Shown one piece after another: positions 10,303-23,062 of a stretch of 64,000 bases of DNA (positions are counted from its first letter, which is position 1; each line of letters opens with the position of its first letter). Both the position numbers and the translations under genes were made by a program. This DNA comes from Strongyloides papillosus (Eukaryota > Nematoda > Chromadorea > Rhabditida > Strongyloididae), in NCBI GenBank assembly GCA_005656395.1, contig SRSI01000006.1, forward strand, positions 124,001 to 188,000, read 5' to 3'. The notes under the pieces are model-generated. The model saw only the letters and a program-made list of their open reading frames with translations, searched no databases and was not told the origin of the DNA.

Positions 10303-11922
10303 ATGTTTTTACTAAAATTATTGCATTGTAATAGTTCTAGAAAAAAAATGCTAATTAAGATTTATTTGCTATATATTTTACTTAATAGCGTTAGAGCACT
10401 ATCAGAAGATAAACCATGTTCTAAAAAAAATTTTGGAGACGAGAATGATTTGAAAATTGTTTGCGTTTGTAATAGTACTTATTGTGATGAGTCTAGTGAT
10501 TTTTTGTCAACTCAATTAATTTCAAATATTGGAATTATTACATCTACTAAAGATGGTAAAAGATTTGAGAAGACATTTCAAGTTAAAGGAGATAGTTTGA
10601 ATGATTCAGAGATTCATGGAATTATAAACATTGATACAACAAAACAATATCAAAAAATAATTGGTTTTGGTGGTGCTTTTACAGATTCATTTGGCATAAA
10701 TATGAATACTCTTAGTTCGGGTGCTCAGGCAAATTTAATGAATAGTTATTTTAGTAATAAAGGAATCAAATACACAATTGGAAGAGTACCTATGGCAAGT
10801 ACTGATTTTTCAGAGAGAATATATTCCTATTGTGATACTGAAAATGATTTTGAATTAAAGACATTTAATTTAACTGAAGAAGATTTCACATTAAAAATCC
10901 CATTTATAAAGAAAGCTTTTCAATTGACGAATAATAACTTAAAATTATTTGCATCACCTTGGAGTGCTGGTGGTTGGATGAAGACAAATGGAAAAATGAA
11001 AGGTGGAGCACCATTAAAGGGAGAAATTCCAGGTCCTTACTATGAAACATGGGGAAATTATTTTGTTAAATTTCTTGAAAGTTACTATTCTCAAGATATT
11101 CAATTTTGGGGTGTAACAGCACAAAATGAACCTACAAGTGGTCTTGATCCTTTTTATGGATGGCAAACAATGTTATTTACACCAGAAACACAAAGAGATT
11201 TTATAAAGTTATATTTAGGACCAAAAGTTAAGAATAACCCTAAATTTAAAGATACAAAAATTATGATTCTTGATGATGATAGAGAAGTTCTTCCATATTG
11301 GGCGGATGTTGTTCTTGAAGATAATGAAACAGAAAGTTACGTTGATGGTGTTGGAATTCATTGGTATCAAGATGAATTTCCTGTTAATAATATTAAAAAA
11401 ACTTACGAGAGACACCCAACAAAATTTCTTCTCGCGACAGAAGCTTGCAATGGATGGTTTGGTCTTGATAGAGGTGGAAAACCAGGATATTGGATTCATG
11501 GTGAAGCTTATCTTTTTAGTATTATAGATGATATTAATCACTATGTTAGCGGATGGACAGACTGGAATTTAGCTTTAGATATGACTGGTGGACCAACATG
11601 GGCCAAAAATAATGTTGATTCTCCAATATTAATTGACAAATCAAAAGATACATTCTATAAAAATCCTAGCTTTTATGCAATGGCGCATGTTTCAAAATTC
11701 GTTCGGCCTGATGCCTTCAGAATAGATAGTGTAATGGATAATAAAATTAATGAATTCGATTTTGTTGCTTTTAAAAATACTGATGGAAGTAAAGTTTTAG
11801 TTATTTTAAATAAGAGCGAAAGAGATTTAAACATTAAAATTAATTCTATAAGTTCTAATGCTGTGAATATTGGAGTTGTAAGAGTAGAAAAATATTCATT
11901 TAAAACAATTGTTTGGATTTAA
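10303..11922 (+). CDS. gba: Glucosylceramidase (lysosomal, GH30 family)
   Basis: A single uninterrupted frame of 539 aa. Family knowledge: acid beta-glucosidase hydrolyses glucosylceramide to glucose and ceramide in the lysosome. Seen here: a hydrophobic signal (MLIKIYLLYILLNSVRA) from the second Met at 10348, a Cys-rich N-terminal strand region (C-V-C-N-S-T-Y-C), the IIGFGGAFTDSFG core, SPWSAGGWMKTNG, the acid/base Glu in TAQNEPTSG (residue 276) and the nucleophile Glu in LATEACNGW (residue 380). The C-terminal beta domain (VLVILNKSERDL) is complete. The length matches the family. The start could be 10303 or 10348; the second gives the cleaner signal peptide. No introns interrupt it, unlike most neighbours. 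Confidence 0.96.
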   Translation: MFLLKLLHCNSSRKKMLIKIYLLYILLNSVRALSEDKPCSKKNFGDENDLKIVCVCNSTYCDESSDFLSTQLISNIGIITSTKDGKRFEKTFQVKGDSLNDSEIHGIINIDTTKQYQKIIGFGGAFTDSFGINMNTLSSGAQANLMNSYFSNKGIKYTIGRVPMASTDFSERIYSYCDTENDFELKTFNLTEEDFTLKIPFIKKAFQLTNNNLKLFASPWSAGGWMKTNGKMKGGAPLKGEIPGPYYETWGNYFVKFLESYYSQDIQFWGVTAQNEPTSGLDPFYGWQTMLFTPETQRDFIKLYLGPKVKNNPKFKDTKIMILDDDREVLPYWADVVLEDNETESYVDGVGIHWYQDEFPVNNIKKTYERHPTKFLLATEACNGWFGLDRGGKPGYWIHGEAYLFSIIDDINHYVSGWTDWNLALDMTGGPTWAKNNVDSPILIDKSKDTFYKNPSFYAMAHVSKFVRPDAFRIDSVMDNKINEFDFVAFKNTDGSKVLVILNKSERDLNIKINSISSNAVNIGVVRVEKYSFKTIVWI

Positions 11923-12002
11923 ACACCGGACAATTTTATTTTTTAAACTTTGTAATATGTACTTTATCTAATGATTACTAATTATAATTTGGTGTGCTGA
12001 CA

Positions 12003-12008
12003 AATAAA
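12003..12008 (+). terminator. Candidate polyadenylation signal of GBA
   Basis: AATAAA about 80 nt after the GBA stop codon, followed by A/T-rich sequence. The position is typical for nematode 3' UTRs. Confidence 0.5.
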
Positions 12009-12144
12009 AATTTAATATTTTTTTCTACGCATTTTATATTAAAAAAACAAAAGTATTTATAGATTTCTTCATTTGAAAGTTATTTGTTTAATCAAATTAA
12101 TGGATTTAATTTTGTTAATTTATAATTAAATATACACATTACTG

Positions 12145-12401
12145 TCTAGAATCTGTGTGCTTTTATAATGATATTTGGTCTCAGTTATCATGTTCAATCT
12201 GAACATTTTTTTGAAGAAACGGAGCTCGTTTCATGTGTGCTAACCGGGAATAGAACAAATTCGATTGTTGTTATTGTTTCATGATTTTCTTAAGATAAAA
12301 GATGTTAAAAACGTCATATCTTCCCCTGAAGTAGACATGCATACCTGATCTCATCATTTTTTTCTATACTCGGTGCGACATTTTTAAAAACAATCTTTAA
12401 G
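12145..12401 (+). repeat. Solo copy of the inverted-repeat arm
   Basis: Same orientation as the left arm at 4518-4740 and clearly homologous along its length: TCTAGAAT start, CTCAGTTATCAT, GTGTGCTAACCG, AGATGTTAAAAACGTCATAT, ATACCTGATC and a final AACAATCTTTAA. It retains the outer segment deleted from the left arm, matching the right arm there. No opposing arm was found nearby, so it is a solo or half element. Confidence 0.8.
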
Positions 12402-12578
12402 AATCAAAAATTTAATATTATTATACTAATTTTAGGTATATTTTATAAGATATGTCTTTAAAATTTGTGATATTTTGTATCGTTTTAATAAAGATATTAC
12501 ATTTATTAAATAAAAATCTATTAAAAAGTTAAAACAATTATAAAATTATAAAAAAGTGAAGAGATTATTTGGAGAAAT

Positions 12579-12708
12579 TATATATATATATATGTATATT
12601 TATATAATAAAACCTTAAATCATATAATTATATTATTTCTTACAAATATATTTTGTAATTTAATATTATTGAAAGAATATATATATATATATATACGTAT
12701 ATATATAG
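12579..12708. repeat. AT/TA dinucleotide microsatellites
   Basis: Two (TA)n tracts (about 12579-12592 and 12677-12708) separated by AT-rich DNA. Simple slippage repeats, likely polymorphic. Confidence 0.8.
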
Positions 12709-12791
12709 TTAAAAAAATGAAATATGTATGCTTTCCTACTAAAAGGAAATTTTAATAAAATTATAAGGCATCTTGGTTATGGAAAAATTTT

Positions 12792-15700
12792 CTATTTTTT
12801 CTAAAATTAAATTAGTAATTAAATTATATTCTGTTAAATATAATACTTACTTTTATCGTGGAATCTACTTTTTTCGTACTTTGACTTATTTTTCTACCAC
12901 CACTACTACCACTATTACTTACTCCTGATTTTTGAGTTTCTGTTGTCTTTTTAACGGCTCCTTTCGTACTGGTTGCTGCACCAATTTTGTTACTTTTTGT
13001 GGTCCCATTAGTTGGTGTTACGGTACCTTTATTTCCAATTCCTTGATTTGTTTGTTTTCCAGGAACCCCTTTTCTAGTTCCACTAATTCCTAGTGGAGGT
13101 CTATCACTACTTAAATTTTTTTCTCCTGGTGATCCATCTGATAATCCTTCGCTAAATGCAACACCTTTAACTTTTATCTGTTGTTGAGGGGGATTCTCAA
13201 TTGTTGATTGCCTTTGGAAATTTTGTTGTTGACCAATATTTGGAGGAAGTAGCGCATTTGGTGTATGTTCAGATAAAAAATTAGATGGTACCAACCCACG
13301 AATTCCATTTAATTCTCCCATATAAAAACCATCTTCATCCATATCTCCATATATTGTAATAATATCTCCTTGTTTAAAACTTAACTCAACTTGTTCAGCA
13401 TCAACGTTTGGTGATAATTGTCGGGAATCATAATCAAATTTTGCTATCATCTTTTGCGTCTTTATACTACCACTTGAAAACCCAGGAACATGACGTGATG
13501 ATAAACCACGGTCATCAAGAGAAAGACCTTTATCATCATAACCAATAGTTCTTCTATTAACTTTTTGGAACATTCCACCACTATTGAAAGATTTTTCATG
13601 TTGATCATATTCACGATCATATTCATAATTATCATAGCCATATGATGATCTTCCTCTCCTTGCAGACGAATAGTCAGGTTGACGTTGTTGTCGGTCAAAT
13701 TTATCATTTCTCCTGCTATCTATAGACCAGTCTCGAGCACCATAAGAAGCATGCCTTCCAATTGAAATTTGTCTTCCTCCACCAAATCCATAATCATCAA
13801 TAACAGGACCTTTACCATCATAATATCTCGTTCTTGGATTAATCTCATCACCTGGACCCATTCTTCTCATACTATTTGATAAATCGTGTGTCATATCTAC
13901 TGGAAATGGATATTCATCACTTCTACCAGAAAATCCTCTACTAGATAGAGGTGGTGGAACAGAACCGGGACCTCTTCTTCTATCACCGCTATTATCATAT
14001 GATCTTGATTTTAAACTACCCCATCTCATTCGTCTAATATTTGGATCAGGTAAAATAGCTGTTCCTCTTGATCCTTCATTTATAATATCATTTTTAGCTA
14101 TTTCAATAACCATATTTCCTGGCACTAAACCACATCTTCTACCAATTTGTCCATGATAAAAACCATCAGGATCAGCATCACCATATACTTTTATTAATTG
14201 ATGTTTTTTAAATGATAACTCTTCAACATCAGCATTTGGATTTGGTGACATTGAAACATCATAATCAAAAAGTGCTACAAACCAACGGCAATTTCTGTCA
14301 TTAGCAGTATTTTTTAAAAAATGATCTTCTTCTTCTATAGGATTACCAGGAAAAACTGTTGGTCTAAGGTCAGGTTCACTTCTTGTTGTTCCATTACCCG
14401 GTCCAAGAATTTCTTCACTACGTACACGTGATAATCTGTCATTCATAGGTCCCCCACCCATCATTCCTCTTCTTTCCATAGTTCCATAACCAGTATAATA
14501 TGCCCCAGTGTTATGTGCTATATTAGAAACATATGGATAAAAATTTTTATCATTTCTAGTATAATAATCAAGACGATTTTTTACATTATCAGGAAAATAA
14601 TATCTACTATTACTATATGGTGTTGATGATATATTACGATGTTTTAATAAATAATTATTTTCCATCTCAAGAATTGATGGTTTTTCATCACCCACATTAT
14701 ATTCTTTATATAAACCATTTGGATGAAATGTATAATATTGTGAAGAGGTTGAAGGATAGTCATGTTGAAAGACACTCTCATTTTCTTGATTTTTGTTTAA
14801 TGTATTTGTAATATAATTTAATGGTGCAGTATTTTGATGTTGTAAAAGGTGACTTGGTCTTGATCTTGTTATATTACTTTGTATATTAGTATTTGGATAA
14901 TAATATGAAGTTGATGGTTGTTGGAGAAGTGGTTGATTTTGATAACCACTTAAAGTTCCATGTATACTTCCATTTAATTGATTAATATTTTGTGGTATAG
15001 TTGTTAGAAGACCTGATGATTGACTTCTTCCTGCTGTTATTAATGATACTGGATGTTGAGAAATTGATGTTCCTTGTCCAATATTAGGCATCCTTCCTTG
15101 TGGAAGGAATGATACACTTTGAGGATATTGTATTATTGTACCAGGTTGTGTTTGAGGTTGTTGATAAATTAAACTATTTGGCAATGATGTTGTTGTTAAT
15201 ATACTACTAAGGAGACCCTGTTGTTGTGATTGTTGTGGATATATTGTATTTTGATTAACAATTGTTGTATCTATTGTAGGAGGTTGTTGTGAAGAATTTC
15301 CTATTCCTCCTATATTTGAATTATCTCTTCCAGTAATTTGTCCTCCTAATAAAGTATTTCCAGGTATTCTTGAATCTAAATATTGTAGTGATCCAGATAA
15401 ATTTTTTCCACTATTAACCAATTGACGTTGATTTTGTGATAATGTATTAATATTTCTTGGTACACGGACGACGTTTGAATCTGCCGAAACAGCGCCTTCC
15501 TTTGTTTTTGTACGAACAGTTAAAAATAGTGGTAAATCCTCTAGCAAGTCTCCAATATTTAATAAAATGTGGTCGGCTGAATAAAAAAAAATTTTAATTA
15601 TTTTTGTTAATATAAGAATGTATATTTTTAATAAAATTTTTTAAATAATTCTTAAATACTAAATAAAGGTATAAATAAGGGAAATATAATTAAAAAATTA

Positions 15701-18700
15701 TAAATTCTTAATAATATCTTAAATTTTTTACCATAAAATATATTAAAAAAAGTGTATGTATATTTTTTATAAGCTTAAAAATTCTCCATCTCCATAAATG
15801 CTTGGTGATGAAAGAAGAATAAAAATTAATTGTAAAAAAATTTTTATATAATAATGCGAAAAATTAAAATTCAATAAAGAGTTGTATTGTTAAAGTGAAA
15901 GAGGGGAAGTCAATGTAAGGAAGATGAAGAAAAATAAAATAAAAATAATTAAAGTCTTCAAAGTTTACCATAGAAAGGATTCTTTTATAATATTTTTTAA
16001 TATAATTCTCCATATATCATTTAGCAAGATATATAAAGAGATTAATGATCGTAAAGTAATACCTCCTAATACTTAATATTATTGAAAAATGATAGTCTCC
16101 TACTAATTTAAAAAAAAAATTTAAACGTATAAAAGACTTCATTTTATTAGAAACGTCAAAACATTTTATATCACTATACGCTAAACTTTTTCAATAGGAT
16201 AAAAATATATAAAATATTGTTAAATCATTTTTTTTATTGAAAACGTACCTTCCGCAGATGGAACTTGAGCAATATTTTTACCATCACCATAAATCAAGTA
16301 GCTGTGAACTGCCGCTCTACTAGGAGGTTTAGGTTGTGTTGTCACTGGAATCCAAGAGAGTAATAAACTTCCTGCCTGTGGACCTAATTCTAATTGAACG
16401 TTACTAGGCGGATCGGGTAAACCAACTTAAAAAGAAACAGTTATTAAATTAATGATACAGTTCGTGATAAATTAAATTTTACTATTTTGTTTGTGAATAT
16501 TAATGAAAAAAAATATTTTTGAAGGTCAAAAAAATAAATCTGGAACTATGTATGATATTTACATAAAATAAAGAAATATATATAACATAATCTAACTATC
16601 TTTAATCCTTTTCAATATGAAATGTATTTATTATGGTAATAAAGTTTATCAAAAATATATGTCTTAGAGAGTCATGTATAATTGTAACAGTAAAAAAGTA
16701 CTATAACCAAATATAATAATAAATGTCTAAGGGGTAAATATAGAAGATAGCTTAATGTCCAATAATTAATATTAAATCAAAATCCATATTGAAATGAATT
16801 AAACTTTTTTATTTAAAATATATAAACATGGTTAGTGTTTATATAAAAACTTTAAAAAAGAGATTAAATATTTTTATAAATTAAAAAATGATCAAAAATT
16901 ATTTTAAAATTTAGAAAGAATGATAAAAAAATTAAAAAATAGTATAAAACTAGATAACATTGAAAGTAAAAATATATATATATAAATGGAAATACATATA
17001 AAAATGTTTAAACTTTGGTACTATAAACTATATATATACGCTTTTAGAGATTATTATATAATGCATATATATAGTTTAGTAGAAAGTTAAAGAAGTGTTG
17101 TAGTTAAGGAGATAGGACAACGATTTGATGAATACTGTTATATCCTAAAATGGTTTTTCATTATTACAACAATACATCTAATTGTAGAGAAAAAAGCTAA
17201 TTTGAATAATAATAAATCATTCTTAGAGATACCTTAAAAGGCAATTTTATATAAATATTTATATATATTTCCTTTAATAAATGGGTAGTTTAAAAATAGA
17301 ATGAAAATAATGATAGGAATTAGAAGGCAAATATCAAAAAAAAGTTAAAAATAATAGAATATTACATTTCTATAAAAATTAAGCTTGTAAAAGTATTGAG
17401 TAAAAGAACTATAGCTATTAAGTATAACGACGTAAGTTAATATTCATAAAATAAAAAGAATAAAAAATTAATTAAACTAAAGACATACTTTTAGGCAATG
17501 TTTTAAAATCCAAACAACGTTCAACTGGTCTTTGTTCCAATACAGCTTTTGGGTGCTTTGTTCTAACTGAAACTCGATATATTGTTGAAGGAATGAGTCC
17601 GTGTAGTTGAACCTAAAAAAATTTTTAATATTAAAATAAAAGAATTTCACTCTTTAAAACGATAAAATTGTATATTTTTTTAAAGTAATTAGAATAAAAA
17701 AACCTAATCGAATGAGTTTAAGGAAAACATTGAATGTGGATGAATCAAGAGACAATATAATATAAATGGTATTGTTTTATTTTAATTCCTCTTAACTCAA
17801 TTCATTCATCCGTGTATGTCCCTCTCCTACACATTCTTTGATATAATTTTTTTTCTTCATATAATTCCATCTATTCTATAGCCTAAATATCTTCATATAA
17901 ATATAAAGCAACTATATGTATATATACATTTATAAATAAAAATAGTAATATATGACTACCATTTATATTAAGTGTATTTTCCTTAGCGCGATTCTAGCTT
18001 TTGACACATACGTCAAAAGCCATATATCTTAAGGAATAATGTACCGTCGAATTATTTTAATACCACATTTTTTTAAAAGATAATGTTAAAATGATAAGAA
18101 AATTTTCTATTACTTAATATTGAATAATTTGAGTATAGTAGAAGGTACTAATAAAAAATATTTAGTAATGCTATTTTTTGTAAATATTTATTTTTAAAAA
18201 AAATTATATTTTTAACTTCTTTTTTTCTTTAGAATACTTCAGTTTTTTTTTAATCTTTCATCTATTTAACAAAATTTATCAATTAAACTTAATTTAAGAA
18301 TAAAAATAAAAGAATGTGGTATATATAGTAAGAAATACAAATATCTTTAAGAAAAATAGAAGAATAATGTTTCCAATAAGAATATTTTAAAATGTTTTAT
18401 TTAAATCAGGAGGAATATATAATTATGAATTTTAAGGCATTCCCTACTGCGATATGGAAATATTTTTACACTTAAATATTAGCTTCATTTAAATATTTAT
18501 TTTCTTTATTATTTTATTCTTATAAAGTAAAAAGAAATATCCCATTATATTAAGGAAAAAAGAAAATCAATGTTTAATATAATGAATAGAATTATTTATA
18601 AAGTTTTCTTCCTCTCCTCTTTATATAAATAATTGGAGCATTTGAAGATTGAAATACAAATTATAAATATATATTTATATATTATGTAATTACATATTTG

Positions 18701-21700
18701 CAATATATATAAAATATACTTTAAAATTATCCTTATATTATGATGAAAATGATCCTAACACTTTACTCCTCCTATCATTAGTTTTTAAGAGGTGGGTGTC
18801 AAAAGTAATAATAAAATATTTTTTTAAATAATATTTTTGTTTATACTAGAAAAAAATTTATTTTACCTGAAAGACTGAAGAAGGGCATACACCAACTTTT
18901 GATCCATTTAATAATAAAACATGTTCTGCATTGCTATTTGATGGATACCATGAAACACATGCACCTACTGGAGTTACATTCCACACTCTGAGGTGCTGTG
19001 GAGCTACAGAAGCATCTAAAAAATAATAGTCATATTTTTAAATAAACATATAATAAATGTTGGCCAAAAAAATAAATTTACAACATACCGTTACCAATGG
19101 CAATAGTACATGCAGCATCTGGTGAATGATTGTTTTCTGTAATAGCTCTTACTGATATATTAACACTTTTATCTAAATTTAAATCTTCTAATAATGCTTT
19201 ACATTTATAAGATCCTGGAACGACCGCTTTTACAGTACCATCAACACAAATATGATAATGTGACACTGTTGTTGGAGAATCTTCTGGAGGTAGCCATGAT
19301 ATTAGTACAGATTTTGTCATTCTCTTCTCAACTGTTATTTCTCTCGGAAAAGGCACTATAATATAAGAAAAAATAATATTATTTTTATATTAATATGATA
19401 ATTAATTTTTGAAAAAATGTATATTAAAGCTCAGTACAAAATATAAAAGTTTCAATTAAATTGGTATAGATAATCTTTATATTCTTATATATAATAGATA
19501 TATGTAATTAAAGAATATAACAATATATAATACCGTAGCTATTAATAAACATATTTTGTAATATAAAATAATCATATGAAAATCTTATTTTTAGAATATT
19601 AAAATAAACATGCAATTGTAAACAAACCTCTTGGTTGATTTGGCTGTTTAATTTCTTGTACAGTAACTTTACTCACATCTAGTGGTGGATATGGGCAAAC
19701 TGAATCTGGAAATGGAACATCAGCTGAAGAAAAAATCTGTCTTGAAAGGGTACTGTAAGCAGAAGGATTTCCAGCTAAACTGAGGTTTGTGAGACTGGCA
19801 GAAATATTGGCAGCAAGTTGTTGTTCTAGTGAAGGTACCGTATATGTTCCAGAAGGTAGTTGAAGATCATCATTCATAATGTTGTAATTATCATTTTGAA
19901 GAATATTATGATACCCTGAAGCAGAAAAGGCTTTTGTTAGTGTGTTTGAATCTGATGATAAAGGTATTGTGGTGCATTTGTCATGATCAGTAAAATCATG
20001 AGTAATTTTTGTATGATGTGGAGGAACATTAACAGTGAAAGAAGGTGAATCCTGAGTAGTTTCTTGTTGATATCTCTTAAGAGAATTATAACAACTTCCA
20101 GCAACTGTAGATGACTGAGTGTTAATATTTTGATGGGATGAACCTTCTAAATCTGAGGATAAATTTAAGGCTGTGTTTTGTAATAAATTTTGATGGGTTA
20201 ATAAAGGATTTGTAACCGAAATGGTATTACTTTGACTACTGCCTGGTAAATATGAATGACTATTTGATCGCGATATATTTTGAAGTAATGTATATTCTGG
20301 AACCCGTTGTATATAATTGGAAGGCACTAATCCAGATTTGTCGCCATTTAAGGTTTCACCAAAATAAAATTGATCTTCATCCATTGGACCATGAACTAAT
20401 ATATAATCTCCAGGCTGTAGAGCCAATTCTAAATGAGGATTTTCATTTGGTGAATCTCGTAAGGGAATATATTGGAAGAGTGCTTGGAATACCCTATAAA
20501 ATATAATTTACATGATAAATTATAATTCATTTAAATAAAATAACTTGTGTATTTATAGAATATAAAATTAGGTGATATATATTTTTATATACATATATTA
20601 TGAGTAAAATTATTTTTAATAACATAACATAATTTATTATACACAAATGATAAAATATATTTAATTATAAGAGAAACTATTTTTTTTGTTATAAAATACC
20701 TTATTTCAGTTTTTATAGATAAAATAGTTTAAATAAGAATTTGAAGAGAAAGACAAACTTATATAGTACTTAAAATAATGTATTAATATACATATATATA
20801 AAGTGAAATTGATATATTAATAATTTTGTTAACTTATTATATCATTATGGCATAGTTTCCTTAAACAGTTGCTAAGTAAAAATTAATATAATAAAGAAGA
20901 TTATATCAATAACAAATTATTTAAAATGTAAAAAAATATTATAAAAAAATAATAAATAAAAACTACTATTTTTATACATTCTATTGTTAGATTTTTTAAT
21001 AACATATAAAATTAATTATATATGAGTAAAGAAATTTTTATTCCCCAATGAAAAGACTACATGAGAACTAACAATTTGAAATTAAATTGACAGATAATAA
21101 AGCTTTATCTTTATACAAAATATATAACCTCTCACTTCTGCTTCAAAGATGATAAGAACAGGCAAAATGGCATTTTAAGTTATTTCTATTGACTTCTAAC
21201 ATATTAACTCTTTAAAACGTCATCTCCCTATTATACTCATATATATATAAGAATGTTCTTCGTTTCATCCTCATTTCCCAATGCTTAATAAATATAAATA
21301 TATATAGAAGTAACGATGAGAGTTATAAAATAGTTTGCCTTTTTTGAAGCAGAGGTTATTATAAAGACTTTCACAATTCAAAAATTCATTCCAGTGCAAC
21401 TTAAACATATAGATATAATTTCGGTAGTTGAAATGAGTGTAGTAAAAAGAGAATTAAGTTCCCTAACTTTGTCACTCCATATACTTCTATTTAATGTATA
21501 TTGGCGAAGTATATGACGATATAACAAAAAGGGTTAATATTAAAGATAAAGACGGCAAAAAGGATAGAAGATGAATTGTCAAAAAGAGTAAATAAGAATT
21601 TTAGAGAAAATATGTAATAATATTATTTTTATTTTACCTAACCAAATATTCTTTTCATTTTTATATATTTTTAACAGGTAACAAAAATTTATATTTATAA

Positions 21701-22903
21701 AATTAGTTCACACAAAAAATAATCTTAAAATATATACGACAGAATATATAAATATGTATAATGAAAAATAAAAAAAAAATCTATGACATTTATATACATA
21801 TTAAAAATAATAAAAATAATTTGTTAAAATAAAATGAAGGATAAATTTGTATTAAAACTTTATAGTATCAAAACTGGTGTATTGTCACTTTTACGGCATT
21901 ATCATTGTAAGACATATATCACTGTTAAAACTCAATGTCCTAAGTAACTTTTCCATAACAAATATAATCTGGCAAATATAGCGCTTGATAGAGATTTTGT
22001 AACAGAGAGTGTAGTTTGTTTTCTTACACAAATATATGTATTATATATTTGATAGCAAGAAAAAGATGAGCAATATTTATAGAAAGTTTTATGGTTTTTA
22101 TATATACAACTATTAAACGTAGAATTTTTATACAATACTACAAAATGTATTTTTTTAGTGAAGATATATTAAGCATATAAATTAAAAGCAATAATATTTA
22201 TTTATAAAAAATATTTAAAAAATCTATTTTTGATAATAGTTCCAAGATAAATAATAGTAGTAAATTATTTTAACATTTAACTATAAGAGAAATATTCATT
22301 AAAAATTATAGAAAAGTATGATTTTAATTTAATCGAAATAATAATAAATAAAGTTTTGTATTATAATATATTAATATCTTAAAATAAATCTAACAGTTAA
22401 AACTTTTTTAAATCGAATTATCTAATGTATTTGTTATGGAGTCTCAAGAAATAATTAATATACAAATAATGTAGTAAGCTTGAAAGAAAACATCAATAAT
22501 TTATTACTGAAAATAATTATTGGAAAAAAAATATAATTATATCAAAGTTTGTGATATATGTTATATTATCAGTCAGCTACATTTTATTAATATTCTATTT
22601 GAAAAATAAATTCATCAACCTTGGTCATTTTATAAAAAAAGAAATAAATAATATTTTTGAATTAAATAGAATATGGAAACAATAAAAGTATAAAATAAAA
22701 ATATGATCATAAATTATATATGTATATTTTTTTATAGTTCCATTTATAGTAAAATAAATGCAAAAATTAAAAGCTTACCTTGTATTTGGGCCGCATTTAG
22801 ATAAAGCATGCAACAAAGCATCTCCAATAAAAGGATTCTGGCTGGTGGAGGGCTGGAGAGATCCAGTATTAGCTAGTGAAGATCCGCTAAGGCAATAGTT
22901 CAT
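12792..22903 (-). CDS. rimb-1: RIM-binding protein (active-zone scaffold)
   Basis: Exons: 22903-22779, 20493-19628, 19355-19089, 19015-18867, 17612-17489, 16425-16249 and 15576-12851, with every junction phase-consistent. The product is about 1480 aa. Domains in order: SH3-I (ALFQYIPLRDSP...GLVPSNYI, about 45-105); a Ser/Gln-rich linker; three FN3-type modules (about 340-570; LISWLPPED, CVSWYP, LLLSWIP); a long Gln/Asn-rich linker; SH3-II (ALFDYDVSMSPNPN, about 1000); SH3-III (AKFDYDSRQLSPN, about 1280). This order defines RIM-BP, which links presynaptic Ca channels to RIM at release sites. The end is either a 50-nt intron to a stop at 12792-12794 or read-through to 12824. The 5' end is uncertain, and an extra upstream exon is possible (23009-23062). 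The 2.3-kb and 1-kb introns contrast with the tiny introns elsewhere. Confidence 0.93.
16426..18866 (-). other. Large rimb-1 introns
   Basis: Two introns of 1063 nt (16426-17488) and 1254 nt (17613-18866) in the FN3 region. They are AT-rich with no coding potential. The second contains the stem-loop at 17979-18036. A second block of intron sequence lies at 20494-22778 and is listed separately. Confidence 0.7.
17979..18036. other. Imperfect stem-loop in a rimb-1 intron
   Basis: The outer stem is TTCCTTA/TAAGGAA (7 bp). The inner stem is GCTTTTGAC/GTCAAAAGC (9 bp, perfect) around a 6-nt loop, separated from the outer stem by an internal loop of about 10 nt. The size is in the range of small-RNA precursors, but the large internal loop is atypical of a miRNA. 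The strand is undetermined. Confidence 0.4.
20494..22778 (-). other. 2.3-kb rimb-1 intron
   Basis: A long intron between the first coding exon and the SH3-I exon. It contains an inverted-repeat pair (21126-21166 with 21332-21360) and otherwise AT-rich sequence. A possible site for an internal promoter or enhancer; no specific motif was identified. Confidence 0.6.
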
Positions 22904-23008
22904 TGCCTGTAGCGGCTAAAAATAATTACACTAATATTTTTTTTAAAAGATAATTTCAATGATAAATATAAAAAATGTTCTTTTCTCTTACTATCCATAT
23001 GTCCATAC

Positions 23009-23062
23009 AGGTTGACTACACCATAAATAAACACTTCCGGGGGAAGTTTTTGAAGATCGCAT
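23009..23062 (-). CDS. Candidate upstream coding exon of rimb-1
   Basis: An unusually GC-rich 54-nt segment starting with ATG encodes MRSSKTSPGSVYLWCSQP in phase 0. It ends at a GTATGG donor and would join in frame to the exon starting at 22915, whose frame is open upstream of its Met. The acceptor-like GATAG just upstream of the ATG is weak. The composition contrast with the flanks supports an exon, but this could equally be 5' UTR. Confidence 0.35.

Larger units (their letters stand above)
11923..12791. other. Convergent intergenic region
   Basis: Lies between the 3' ends of GBA (+) and rimb-1 (-). It holds a polyadenylation hexamer, a solo copy of the inverted-repeat arm and AT microsatellites, and nothing else recognisable. 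Confidence 0.6.
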
